Positions 10,241-19,196 of a DNA stretch of 64,000 nucleotides are shown here, piece after piece. The stretch spans positions 18,886-82,885 of the forward strand of contig JABMNI010000076.1 in assembly GCA_013204605.1 (NCBI GenBank). Direction: 5' to 3'. Every line of letters starts with the position of its first letter. The stretch's first letter is position 1. The notes beneath the pieces were generated by a model. It saw only the letters and a list, made by a program, of their open reading frames with translations. It ran no database searches and was not told the DNA's origin. Position numbers and translations under genes: made by a program. The DNA comes from Ignavibacteria bacterium. GTDB lineage: Bacteria > Bacteroidota > Ignavibacteria > Kapaibacteriales > Kapaibacteriaceae.

Positions 10241-10465
10241 CAAATCTTGGGACGCGAAAATAGGGAACTTCGGGTGAAACTGCCTAACTGGGTCGGTTTT
10301 ACGGCCGGTACAGACCCTTTCACCCAAAAAAATATACATCTCTATCGAGTATTCATCGGGGCTGATGTTTATGGTGATATTCCCGTTCGAAGGATTTGGG
10401 AATATTTCGATGTGAGCTGCTTTACGCAGCACAAAGGCACCGAACGCCGGGAATTGTTGCGTACT
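10214..10465 (-). pseudogene. Remnant of a T9SS C-terminal sorting domain upstream of groES
   Basis: An open stretch in one frame encodes IEIFPNPSNGNITINI, then EMYIFLGERV. This matches the start of a type A sorting domain (PNPsxGxxxI, then a strand ending in GxxV). After that the similarity stops, and the frame runs into the groES promoter and CIRCE. Upstream the frame is closed by a TAG. No start codon with a leader peptide or full protein exists, so it looks like the relic of a secreted-protein gene cut off by insertion of the groES control region or by deletion. The rest of the 338-bp gap holds only the groES leader. Confidence 0.45.
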
Positions 10466-10496
10466 CTACGCCTTATGTGTACAAAAACCTACCCTG

Positions 10497-11279
10497 CTAG
10501 AAAATAGTCCCAAACAATGCATCTAGCACCAGTATTCCAGCCGCCGCTATTGTAAATGCACGCACCGTGGAATGTCCTACGCCCTCGGCGCCGCCCTGGG
10601 TTTGAAATCCCACATGACATCCAATAAGAGCCGTAAAGCCCCCAAACACAAAAGATTTTGTTAGGCTGATAACAATTTCATTAACGGCAAAATATTGCTG
10701 GATGGAATTGAAAAACACTACCGATGAAAAATCGAACTTTACGCTGGTCAACGTAAATGCTCCAACTAACGCAACAATATTCGAGAACACTGCTAACACG
10801 GGCATCATGGTAAGTGCGGCAAACACGCGCGGCATAGCTAGGTACCGGTTACGGTCGATGGCCATCATTTCTAACGCATCTATCTGTTCCGATACTTTCA
10901 TGGTACCAATTTGTGCGGCAATGGCCCCGCCTACCCTGCCAGCAATAACTAGTGCGGTTAACACAGGCGTGAGTTCGGTAAACACCACCGTGGCTATCGA
11001 CCCTCCAATAAACGGTCGGGCAATTCCAATAAGGTTAAACTTTGCAAACAGGTTTGTGGCTTGGAGTGCCGCAATTGCTCCGGTAAACGAGCCTACTAAA
11101 ATGACTAGTGGCAGTGAGTCCGACCCAACAACCTTCATCTGGTCGAACACTAATCCGCGATCTTTAAATACGCGCGGAAAGTACCGCACAACACGCACCA
11201 ATAAAATGGATACCTGTCCTACTTCAGCCAGAGCATTCAACGAAAGTTTGCCGATGCGCGCTAATAAATCACCCAACAT
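10497..11279 (-). CDS. MlaE-family ABC transporter permease
   Basis: About 260 residues, five or six membrane segments. Family motifs are visible: SDSLPLVILVGSFTGAIAALQ, ELTPVLTALVIAGRVGGAIAAQIGTM, EQIDALEMMAIDR and MPRVFAALTMMPVLAVFSNI. MlaE-type permeases move phospholipids between membranes with an MlaF ATPase and an MCE protein, but neither neighbours it here. The upstream open frame begins with TTG inside the previous gene's terminator, so the internal ATG (residue 29 of the longer frame) is preferred. Confidence 0.85.
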   Translation of the reverse strand: MLGDLLARIGKLSLNALAEVGQVSILLVRVVRYFPRVFKDRGLVFDQMKVVGSDSLPLVILVGSFTGAIAALQATNLFAKFNLIGIARPFIGGSIATVVFTELTPVLTALVIAGRVGGAIAAQIGTMKVSEQIDALEMMAIDRNRYLAMPRVFAALTMMPVLAVFSNIVALVGAFTLTSVKFDFSSVVFFNSIQQYFAVNEIVISLTKSFVFGGFTALIGCHVGFQTQGGAEGVGHSTVRAFTIAAAGILVLDALFGTIF

Positions 11280-11344
11280 TGGTTCTGTTCCCAGTTCAAG
11301 AAGAATGCAAACTACCCAACTTTTTGAAAGGGGCTTTCCAGCAC

Positions 11345-11379
11345 AAAAAAGAAAAGCCCACAACCTGATGGTTATGGGC
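11345..11379 (-). terminator. Intrinsic terminator after the Spy-like lipoprotein gene
   Basis: On the minus strand GCCCATAACC pairs with GGTTGTGGGC (one G-U pair) around a 4-nt loop, followed by TTTTCTTTTTT. It ends transcription from the gene at 11417-12091 and argues against a start for the permease at 11363. Confidence 0.85.
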
Positions 11380-11416
11380 TAAAATTTAGAATGTCAACTA
11401 GAAGATGAATCGACAA

Positions 11417-12091
11417 TTATCCGCGTGGACCGTGATCTTTGCCAGTACCTCTGTCTGCGCGTTTGGCCATCCAGTCGCGTAGGATTTGAGCCTGCTCCTC
11501 TGTAAGTATGCTGCCTAGTGATGCTAAGAATTCGTCGTCGCAGCCCTTAATGATTTCGCGAACACGTTCTCTGTTGGCACCATTTTTCAAGGCCTCGCGA
11601 GTGCGCTTGTTAAGCTCGTGGATTGCTGCAGCAGCTTCTTCACGGGTGATTTCGCCGGCGTGCGCTTTGTCTATAATTGCCTGACGTTCAGCTCTAGCTG
11701 CGGCAATAATCTCTCTACCAGAAGCACGCAGTGCATTTATGGCGGAATGCACACAATCAGAGTGCTTGGCCGCGATTTCTTTTACTGCAGTAACTTGATC
11801 ATCAGACAGCTTTAGGTGACGCAACAAATCTGCGAATGGAGTTCGCATTTTGCGATGATCAGAACCTTTGTCTGTGTTAGGATCTGGACGCTCCATCATT
11901 GGTACATCAACGGTGCCGTCGTAAAAATCGACGGGATAGCCCATTAGGTCGAACGTATTATACGTACCAGTAATGGCATTGCCGTTATCTGGAGCTACCG
12001 TGGCTTGGCTGGAACAACCAGTAATGCCAAGCGCCATTACGCTAAACATTCCAACTGCCAAAAGCGCAAGCATTTTACTTCGCTTGTTCAT
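11417..12091 (-). CDS. Spy/CpxP-like periplasmic lipoprotein
   Basis: 224 residues. The leader MNKRSKMLALLAVGMFSVMA ends in the lipobox LGITGC. The C-terminal half is helical and charged, with LKLSDDQVTAVKEIAAKHSD, repeated R-A-A-A-I segments and LTEEQAQILRDWM. This is the LTxxQ-type arrangement of the Spy/CpxP/zinc-resistance group of envelope-stress chaperones. The assignment to that group is by pattern only. AGAGG precedes the ATG at 12091; the longer frame (12136) adds a non-signal extension. A terminator follows. Confidence 0.6.
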   Translation of the reverse strand: MNKRSKMLALLAVGMFSVMALGITGCSSQATVAPDNGNAITGTYNTFDLMGYPVDFYDGTVDVPMMERPDPNTDKGSDHRKMRTPFADLLRHLKLSDDQVTAVKEIAAKHSDCVHSAINALRASGREIIAAARAERQAIIDKAHAGEITREEAAAAIHELNKRTREALKNGANRERVREIIKGCDDEFLASLGSILTEEQAQILRDWMAKRADRGTGKDHGPRG

Positions 12092-12307
12092 ATCAAAACC
12101 TCTAATAAAAGTGTGAAAATTTCCCTGGTGTGTCAATTTGGGGCCATTGAGCCCCTTTCCATGTTCGAAGTTTAATCCGCTCCCGAAAGAGCGATTGCGT
12201 TATAGACGGCAACTGATTGAGTTGTTGACTGTAACTGGATGAAGAATCCTTTATCAAAGCGTTTGGTTACAGCATGATTTTAAAAATTTTTGAACTACTT
12301 TTATACC

Positions 12308-14392
12308 ATGAAGTGTTTAATTGTGTGTGCTCTTCTTGCCGTATGCAGCTCCTTAGCCCTGAGTCAGGGTTCAGCCGATGCGTGCCTACAGCTCGAATCT
12401 ACCACTATTGGTGGTAGGCCGGCAATTAGTTGGCAAACGGTGGGTGCAAACGTGAAACTGGCTGTTTGGACTCGGCAGAACGCACATGAACCGTTTAAAG
12501 TGCAGGACACTATTAACAACCCAAAGCCGGGCACCGGGGAGATTGTAAGCCACTACATCATTCCTGAAAACGAGCCCAATCTTGAGTTTTTCGTAGAAAC
12601 GTTGAATGACACTGCATTTGGGGGTGGTTTGTGGCGTACAGGCTATATAAACACGGGCGTTACGCGGCCCGCAGCTGCGGCAATCCGAAACAACCGCATT
12701 GTTTTGATCATTGACGAGGTTGCTTATGCGTTCTTAGCGAAGAATATCGAACTGTGGACAAAAGATTTGGTGGCTGAAGGCTTCGTGGTGGCAATTCACA
12801 CGTTCGATGAAACCGTAAAAAATGCGTTTGACATCAAAAAAATCATCCTCCGTTATGCGGCAGACAAAGAAAGCGGTCCTTTAACGCACGTTTTGTTGTG
12901 CGGAAGGGTGCCTTACGCGTATTCGGGAGGATTTGCCGTAGATGGCGCCTACCCACAGCCTGATGGTCACCCCGAACATGGTGGTGCTTGGGCTTCAGAC
13001 GCATACTATGCTGACGCGTATACTACGCCAGGGGTGGACGCGGAATACCAATGGACCGACAAATCTGTCAACATAGCCGCTCTGGAGCGTCCAAACCGCT
13101 GGCAAAACCGCAACGTGCCTAACGATGGCAAGTTCGACCAGAGTATAATTCCAACTGACCTAGAACTGTGCGTTGGCCGACTTGACATGCGGAATCTACC
13201 AGTTTTTGGTACTTCCGAGTCGGACCGGTCAAAAGAACTAGAGCTAATAGCACGGTACTTCGCAAAGAACCACGCATACCGAAGTGGCACTGAAAAAGTG
13301 AGTAAACGGGCCATTGTCGACGACAATTTTGGGGTGTTTGTAAGCATTCCTAATGAGTCTGAGACCTACGTAGAATCCTTCGCGGCAAGTGGTTACCGGT
13401 CGTTCGCACCAATAGTGGGTAGAGACAATATTTTTAAAGGCGATTGGTTCCCCGAGCCCAACGGCAACAAGCCCAGCCTGGACACCTTCGACTGTTTGTT
13501 TGCCTACGGTTGTGGTCCGGGGGGCTACAATCATTGCGATTTCGTAGGGCTATCGTCTGATTTTCAGAAGTATCCCGTGAACGCCGTGTTTACCCTGTTG
13601 TTTGGCAGTTACTTTGGAGATGTAGATAGCGAAGACAATTTTATGCGTTGTGCGTTGGCAGCCGAAGGCAAGACGCTCACAACCGGTTACTCGGGACGTC
13701 CCCAATGGTTTTTACACCAAATGTCTGACGGCACCACCATTGGCGAATGTGCTCGAGTGTCAGCAAACAACCAAGAAATCTACATCGGCTCTACGCTTAC
13801 CAATCCGATGTTGAATACCAGAACCTACATGCCGTTTAGTCAACGATACGTGCACGTTTTGCTTCTGGGCGACCCAAGCCTAAATGTCTACTCCACCCGA
13901 ATTGAGGGATCTCTCGTTTTTAGTCAAGGGGCTCAGGATTCACTTACTATTGAGTTTCCAGCGGCGGAAGATATTGGCGAGCCCGTTACCTACGCAATAG
14001 AAGCCAGCACGTCATTATCAAAACCGTTCCGATTAGTTGGCACTTTCGAACAACAAGCTGGCCCTATTCAACGGTTTTCTGTACAAGTGGAGAGTGCCGA
14101 TGCCTTTGTACGGGTCAGACCCGTAGTAATGCCAAACAAGGGCAGGGTATCACCAATAGCCGGACGTGGCGTTGTGGCACAACGGAACCAAGTTTCTGTT
14201 GACGAAGAGACTATTGATTCCCAGCATAATTTTCGAATCGTCAACTTTTTGGGGAACACCGTAGGCAACGTATTCACCAGCGTTTCAAGCCTTGGTAGTG
14301 CTGTTCAATCGCTTAATCTTGTCAACGGGGCATATTGGGCAATTTGCCCAGGTAACTCTGTAAGAACTCGCGGATTAATAGTTTTGCACTAA
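12308..14392 (+). CDS. Secreted C25 (gingipain)-like protein, probably without peptidase activity
   Basis: 694 residues with signal peptide (MKCLIVCALLAVCSSLALSQ). The fold-defining segments of peptidase family C25 are present: LLCGRVPYAYSGGF, DGHPEHGGAWASDAYYAD, LFGSYFGDVD and a closing VLLLGDPSLNVYS. At the place of the catalytic GHG there is YGCGPGGYN, and the cysteine region reads TLLFGSYFGD. The canonical His and Cys therefore look replaced. The C-terminus (SVRTRGLIVLH) may be a weak sorting signal. The start at 12308 is preferred over a TTG at 12290 because it begins the signal peptide. Confidence 0.6.
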   Translation: MKCLIVCALLAVCSSLALSQGSADACLQLESTTIGGRPAISWQTVGANVKLAVWTRQNAHEPFKVQDTINNPKPGTGEIVSHYIIPENEPNLEFFVETLNDTAFGGGLWRTGYINTGVTRPAAAAIRNNRIVLIIDEVAYAFLAKNIELWTKDLVAEGFVVAIHTFDETVKNAFDIKKIILRYAADKESGPLTHVLLCGRVPYAYSGGFAVDGAYPQPDGHPEHGGAWASDAYYADAYTTPGVDAEYQWTDKSVNIAALERPNRWQNRNVPNDGKFDQSIIPTDLELCVGRLDMRNLPVFGTSESDRSKELELIARYFAKNHAYRSGTEKVSKRAIVDDNFGVFVSIPNESETYVESFAASGYRSFAPIVGRDNIFKGDWFPEPNGNKPSLDTFDCLFAYGCGPGGYNHCDFVGLSSDFQKYPVNAVFTLLFGSYFGDVDSEDNFMRCALAAEGKTLTTGYSGRPQWFLHQMSDGTTIGECARVSANNQEIYIGSTLTNPMLNTRTYMPFSQRYVHVLLLGDPSLNVYSTRIEGSLVFSQGAQDSLTIEFPAAEDIGEPVTYAIEASTSLSKPFRLVGTFEQQAGPIQRFSVQVESADAFVRVRPVVMPNKGRVSPIAGRGVVAQRNQVSVDEETIDSQHNFRIVNFLGNTVGNVFTSVSSLGSAVQSLNLVNGAYWAICPGNSVRTRGLIVLH

Positions 14393-14432
14393 TTGCTATT
14401 CAGCAATAACAAACAGCCGATTGAGAAGTCTG

Positions 14433-14469
14433 TTGTTAACGAGTTTGCAAACTATTGTTAACGAGTTTG
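14433..14469. repeat. Two-copy 22-bp direct repeat before the subtilase gene
   Basis: TTGTTAACGAGTTTG occurs twice, 22 bp apart, in the short gap between the C25-like stop and the S8 protease start. It resembles the post-stop repeats elsewhere in the window. Confidence 0.6.
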
Positions 14470-14496
14470 TTTTTTGCCTTACCGGAGACCCTCAAG

Positions 14497-17400
14497 ATGA
14501 CCAAATTTTTACGCGGACTTTTGTCCGTTGGCGCGTGTATCACCATTAGCAGCATCAGTGCGTTTTGTGGCACTATTCCCGGACAAGATGCCTACATGGT
14601 GCATCAGGCTGAGAAAACCCTTCCCAACGGCACGGTAATCCCCAGCAGCGCCATGCGTATTAACCGGCCTGCACCGGGCACGGTTATGCCAGGCGTGGTA
14701 TACGTTAAAACACGGGTGAATCATGGTATTCACAAGCAGAGCACTACGTTGCAAGGCAGTACGGTGAATGCTACAATGGGTATGACCGGCGTTGTAGAGG
14801 TAAGCAATGCATTTGCAGCAAACACATTGCCCCCTAGCAGCAAAAATTTGGTCGAAGTATTGGGTCTGGACAGAATTTACACGGTGCGATACACCGAGCC
14901 GATGGAGGCATTCGATGTTTGCGCCAAGTTAATGGACGACCCAGATGTGGAGTATGCGTGCCCGGTGATGATTCATAAAACCAGTTTTACGCCGAATGAT
15001 CCGCGGTATCCTACTCAAGGTTATTTGACGAAGTTGGGAATGGCGCAGGCGTGGGATATTTCAAAGGGCGATGCGAAGACTATAATTGCAATTGTAGATT
15101 CAGGGACAGATTGGACGCATGAAGATTTAGCGTCGAAGATTTTTACGAACACAAAAGAAATTCCGGGCAACGGCAAGGACGATGATGGCAATGGGTATGT
15201 AGATGATGTGCGTGGTTGGGACTTTGTAGGAAATGTTGCTACCAATGAAGTTCTTTCGGGCATTACGCGGCCAGACAACGATCCCAAGGTGAATTGGTCC
15301 CCTATGAATGATCAGCTTGGTCACGGTACAAGTACGGCGGGGCTGGCGGCTGCAGCTACAGATAACGACAAGGGCATTGCCGCCCCAGGATTTAACTGCA
15401 CCATTTTGCCAATCAAATGCGGCAGCGACAATCCAGGGCCGGGCGGGATTTTCAAGGGATACGATGCTATTCGTTACGCGGCCGACATGGGAGCACACGT
15501 TATCAACTGTTCGTGGGGAGGTCCGGGAATTGATCCGTTGGGACAAGACATAATTGATTATGCTACGGCAAAGGGGGCTTTGGTGGTTGCCGCAAGTGGC
15601 AACGATGGTCTCGACAACGACAGCTATCTGCAGGCTCCCGCGGCGTACCGCGGGGTGTTGTGTGTTGGATCGGTAAACAACAACGATGCTGTAAGCAACT
15701 TTACGAACTATGGTTGGAATGTTAGTGTGTATGCCCCAGGCGAAAGCACTATAACAACGTATCCCGGCAACAACTACAAGGCAAATTCCGGCACGTCATT
15801 TTCGAGCCCTATCACGGCCGGTATAGCTGGATTGGTGAAGTCGTTGCATCCTACTTGGACGCCAGAAATGATCTATCATCAACTACGATCAACGGTAGAC
15901 ATTCTACCAACCGGGGTTGGTGCAAATCGTCCGAAGTACTATGGCAGAGTGAATGCCTACCGCGCACTCAGTATCAACGCATCATTCACATCTGGCCAAC
16001 GCATGCCCGGCATTGGAATAGCTTCATTCGCCGTACAAGGAGGTTCAACTATCTCAAGTTATGCTCCTCAAGTTGTGAATTTGGTTTTCAAAAATTATTT
16101 GGCCGATGCCTCAGAGACAACCATTAACTATTCAGTGCTATCTGCTTCTGCCTCTATCACATCGGCAACAGATGTAAGCATACCTGGACTTCCAAACAAT
16201 GCAACTTCCACGCAGAAAATTACAGTTCAGCTCAAGCCATCGTATCCTTGGTACTCTTCGTTTGTCGAAGTAGGTGTCACCATTAAGAGCGGTCTGTACA
16301 CAAATTTTGAACGCGTACGAATCCCCGTTCAACTTCCTACGCAAAATGTACAAACTGTGTTAGCCGCGTTGCAAAACACAGCCTTTACACATGCATCAAT
16401 TGCTCCCGACAATGCACTTTGGACGGCGGGTTTGTACTTAAATTCGCCGGCCTTCGCCCTAATAACACCATTCGGCTCGCAGATATTTCAGTCGCTGCCA
16501 TTTGCGGCAACCGCGTTTATTGGGGTTAGCGGCACCACAGCATTTGTGGGCGGAATTCGGGCAAACGCCGCCAAGGTTTCACGCACAACAAATTCTGGTT
16601 CGCAGTGGACCGAGACGGATGTAGCGAGCGCAATGACGGCCGTACGCGGATTTGCAATGTGGGATGCTAACAGTGGAATTGTTGTGGGCGATCCTATTTC
16701 TTCAAAACTTGGCATCATGAAAACCACTAACGCAGGTGCAACTTGGTCAACTTCTACCACGGTGCCTGCCGTAGCCACTGGTGAGAAAATTGTAGCCGGT
16801 GCGGTGTACGCAAATGCAACAGGTATTTGGTGTGGAACCACAAATGACAGAGTACTGTATTCAACTAATCAGGGGGCTAACTGGGGCACAGGAACGTTGA
16901 GTATTGGTGCGGGTCAGATTCTTTCTGTGGCGTTTCAAGATGATAAGATTGGCGTTGCGTTGTACCGCACAGGTGGTGCAGGATCGGCCGTCAAAATTGC
17001 GAGCAGTACAACCGGCGGTTCAACGTGGACGCTTGATGTGTTTAATCCGAGTACTTTAGAGATCCAGGCTGTTAAAGTGACAAGTCCCGGCAAGTATTGT
17101 TTGATGATTGGATCGAACGGCGAGGTTTATGCTACCGAAGATGCCGGCAAAACATGGCAACCAGTTTTGTCCCGGAGTGCGGGCAACGTTACAGTGGCCG
17201 ATGCAAGGCAAAGTTCACGAAACACCGTTCTATTTGGTGGCGACAAATTCAGTGTTTTGCAATACAACTACACCACCAGCAACGGTACGAAAATTCTTGA
17301 ATCAAATTCAAATTCTGTAGACTTCGGAGCGGTTCCAATGGGGTCGTCGCGTCAAAGAATTCTCCAATTCACTAGCGCTGGTGAATCGCCCGTTACCATC

Positions 17401-17868
17401 ACGGGTTACACCATTACACCTAGTTCAGGTACGCCCGATACAGCATTCCAAATTTCAATTCCACTAAAAGATGTTTTTCCACCGGGAACCGCATCACTAG
17501 GTATTAGATGTTATGGTTCTGATACGGGTACGTATCGTGCAACGCTAAAAGTACTTTCAAATTCTGAAAAGCCCGTTGCCGATGCACAATTAACCGCCCG
17601 AGTAGATCCACCTACATCCGTCGAAGACGACCGTTTGCAGGCGGCCATCGTGAGTCCAAACCCGGCTTCGACAGAATTAAACATTCACGTGAAGGGTCAA
17701 GTGCAGTTGTTTATTCACGACCTAAACGGCCGATTAGTTGCGAGCAGCAACACCGATGATTCTGGGAATGCTAACATCGACGTTCGCAGTTTAAACGTTG
17801 GCGTGTATCAGCTAACCATTGCATCCAAGCTAGCTCGGACATCAAAATTCTTTACGATTACCAGATAA
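14497..17868 (+). CDS. Subtilisin-like serine peptidase (S8) with propeller repeats and T9SS sorting domain
   Basis: 1123 residues. The order is signal peptide, propeptide (to about 165), S8 domain, an Ig-like region, YCF48/BNR-type repeats (TTNSGSQWTE, TTNAGATWS, STTGGSTWT), a choice-of-anchor-type domain and a type A T9SS tail (VSPNPASTELNI from about 1050). Catalytic residues are Asp201 (IVDSGTDW), His276 (GHGTSTAG) and Ser434 (GTSFSSP). The protein should be exported through T9SS and held at the surface or released. GGAG lies before the ATG at 14497; an upstream TTG (14455) is unlikely. A three-copy 17-bp repeat starts in its stop codon. Confidence 0.9.
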   Translation: MTKFLRGLLSVGACITISSISAFCGTIPGQDAYMVHQAEKTLPNGTVIPSSAMRINRPAPGTVMPGVVYVKTRVNHGIHKQSTTLQGSTVNATMGMTGVVEVSNAFAANTLPPSSKNLVEVLGLDRIYTVRYTEPMEAFDVCAKLMDDPDVEYACPVMIHKTSFTPNDPRYPTQGYLTKLGMAQAWDISKGDAKTIIAIVDSGTDWTHEDLASKIFTNTKEIPGNGKDDDGNGYVDDVRGWDFVGNVATNEVLSGITRPDNDPKVNWSPMNDQLGHGTSTAGLAAAATDNDKGIAAPGFNCTILPIKCGSDNPGPGGIFKGYDAIRYAADMGAHVINCSWGGPGIDPLGQDIIDYATAKGALVVAASGNDGLDNDSYLQAPAAYRGVLCVGSVNNNDAVSNFTNYGWNVSVYAPGESTITTYPGNNYKANSGTSFSSPITAGIAGLVKSLHPTWTPEMIYHQLRSTVDILPTGVGANRPKYYGRVNAYRALSINASFTSGQRMPGIGIASFAVQGGSTISSYAPQVVNLVFKNYLADASETTINYSVLSASASITSATDVSIPGLPNNATSTQKITVQLKPSYPWYSSFVEVGVTIKSGLYTNFERVRIPVQLPTQNVQTVLAALQNTAFTHASIAPDNALWTAGLYLNSPAFALITPFGSQIFQSLPFAATAFIGVSGTTAFVGGIRANAAKVSRTTNSGSQWTETDVASAMTAVRGFAMWDANSGIVVGDPISSKLGIMKTTNAGATWSTSTTVPAVATGEKIVAGAVYANATGIWCGTTNDRVLYSTNQGANWGTGTLSIGAGQILSVAFQDDKIGVALYRTGGAGSAVKIASSTTGGSTWTLDVFNPSTLEIQAVKVTSPGKYCLMIGSNGEVYATEDAGKTWQPVLSRSAGNVTVADARQSSRNTVLFGGDKFSVLQYNYTTSNGTKILESNSNSVDFGAVPMGSSRQRILQFTSAGESPVTITGYTITPSSGTPDTAFQISIPLKDVFPPGTASLGIRCYGSDTGTYRATLKVLSNSEKPVADAQLTARVDPPTSVEDDRLQAAIVSPNPASTELNIHVKGQVQLFIHDLNGRLVASSNTDDSGNANIDVRSLNVGVYQLTIASKLARTSKFFTITR

Positions 17869-17917
17869 GCCTTAACACCAAACAAGCTTTAACACCAAAA
17901 AAGCTTTAGCACCTATA
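17867..17917. repeat. Three-copy 17-bp tandem repeat starting in the S8 protease stop codon
   Basis: Units are AAGCCTTAACACCAAAC, AAGCTTTAACACCAAAA and AAGCTTTAGCACCTATA. With the true TAA at 17866, they put stops in all three reading frames (17866, 17873, 17907). Confidence 0.8.
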
Positions 17918-17938
17918 GCCGAACATTGCGTGGGCCAA

Positions 17939-18667
17939 TTATCCAAAAGATGATTGGCTCATGTCGTTTCCACCAAAATTTTGCACGCGTTTTCGGTTAC
18001 GGTACCACACATATACAATGTACCCTCCGCCCCCTAACAACAACATGGTGAACACCAAGGTGCCGGTGTTGAATTGTCCGGGGTATACGGCGGTTGTACC
18101 ATCGGGGTTGGCCACCGTGTAAGGGGCTGAGTAGTAAAACGCCGGATGGAATGGCATGTGGTAATACCACGGGGCTCGTCCCATTATGTAACCCATCATG
18201 AATCCGTCGCTCATTCCACCGTATGAATGCACCACATAATTGCTGCCCGACGCACCGTTTTGCAGACTCTTAGTTTCGGTCCGCCGAGGTGTTCCGTAAC
18301 GCGAAGTATAATCAGCCGTCGAGTTCAACCGCGTCCCACCAAAGCTATTCTGCATGGATTGCTCTGATGACCTGCGCGGAGTGCTGTAGGGTTGGTTTCG
18401 TTGCGTTCCGGATGGGCTGGAGTTTCGATTTGATGGCGCTGAATAGCCGTTACTGCGTGGAGCACTTCTACTGCCGCCAAAGCTGCCACCGCCCGACCGT
18501 GGGGTTGAGCGTGGAGCTGACCGCGGTGCCGAATACGATCTGCCCGATGATCTACTTCCACCAAAGCTTCCACCCGATCTCGACCCTCTTTGTGAAAAGA
18601 GATCAGAGGGTACGAGCATCAACAACACCGCCAAAAAGACCATTACAAACGAGTAGATTCTTTTCAT
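17939..18667 (-). CDS. Low-complexity Ser/Arg/Gly-rich membrane protein, unknown function
   Basis: 242 residues. After a signal peptide (IYSFVMVFLAVLLMLVPSDLFS) comes about 110 residues of repetitive S/R/G/P sequence (GGSFGGSRSS, APRSAPRSTPRSGGG). A Tyr/Met-rich region follows (FMMGYIMGRAPWYYHMPFHP), then one membrane helix (LVFTMLLLGGGGYIVYVWYRNRKR) and a short tail. The unstructured basic stretch suggests a surface or periplasmic linker. Its ATG overlaps the upstream stop as TAATG, with GGAG before it, so it is coupled to the 18667-19086 gene. No function is known to me. Confidence 0.65.
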   Translation of the reverse strand: MKRIYSFVMVFLAVLLMLVPSDLFSQRGSRSGGSFGGSRSSGRSYSAPRSAPRSTPRSGGGSFGGSRSAPRSNGYSAPSNRNSSPSGTQRNQPYSTPRRSSEQSMQNSFGGTRLNSTADYTSRYGTPRRTETKSLQNGASGSNYVVHSYGGMSDGFMMGYIMGRAPWYYHMPFHPAFYYSAPYTVANPDGTTAVYPGQFNTGTLVFTMLLLGGGGYIVYVWYRNRKRVQNFGGNDMSQSSFG

Positions 18668-19086
18668 TAAAAAACTCCTTCTGTGGTGAGTTTACCATCA
18701 TCTTCGCGATACGTGATATCGGCTTTGAATTCTGAAGGGGGCTTAATGTGTAAGTACAAGCTTACAATTCCAAACTGTTCGGTATTGTTTACGAATACCG
18801 AAGCACTGGTCACATCCCCATCGCTGGTAACCGTGAGCAACGTTAAATGCTTTGCTTCTTCCTCTGTAAAAGAAGGTTCAGAAGTCTGCACACCCTCCAA
18901 GAAATCAACAAAGATGTTCTTGGTTACCAAATCTCCGTTTGTCAAACCATATTGAATAACGGCATCAAATGCACCATTTTCATCTAGGTTTAACACCACT
19001 TCCTTAACGCCGCGGAGTTGCTCGCCGTTATAGTAAACGGCCGTTTTTTCAATGCGGCCGTTGCTTTCAATTGAGAATTCTGCCAT
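18667..19086 (-). CDS. Small acidic protein of unknown function
   Basis: 139 residues, no signal peptide or membrane helix. The composition is acidic with beta-rich segments (KEVVLNLDENGAFDAVIQYGL, FKADITYRED). The same style of strand occurs twice, at about 25-45 and 110-135, which hints at an internal duplication. It is followed in an overlapping arrangement by the S/R/G-rich membrane protein and diverges from the YbdK-type ligase. ATG at 19086 is chosen over a TTG two codons upstream. I do not recognise the family. Confidence 0.6.
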   Translation of the reverse strand: MAEFSIESNGRIEKTAVYYNGEQLRGVKEVVLNLDENGAFDAVIQYGLTNGDLVTKNIFVDFLEGVQTSEPSFTEEEAKHLTLLTVTSDGDVTSASVFVNNTEQFGIVSLYLHIKPPSEFKADITYREDDGKLTTEGVF

Positions 19087-19196
19087 AGTCAAATCTATGA
19101 CGAATTACCAATACAGTGGTTGCATTTCTAAGATAGATTTTCATCTACTCGACTGAATATCCTATCTTAGAGCATCAATCGATCAACGAGTAATAT

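Noticed and set aside
11280..11363. TTG start extending the MlaE-like permease upstream
   Set aside because: The TTG lies inside the intrinsic terminator of the preceding gene.
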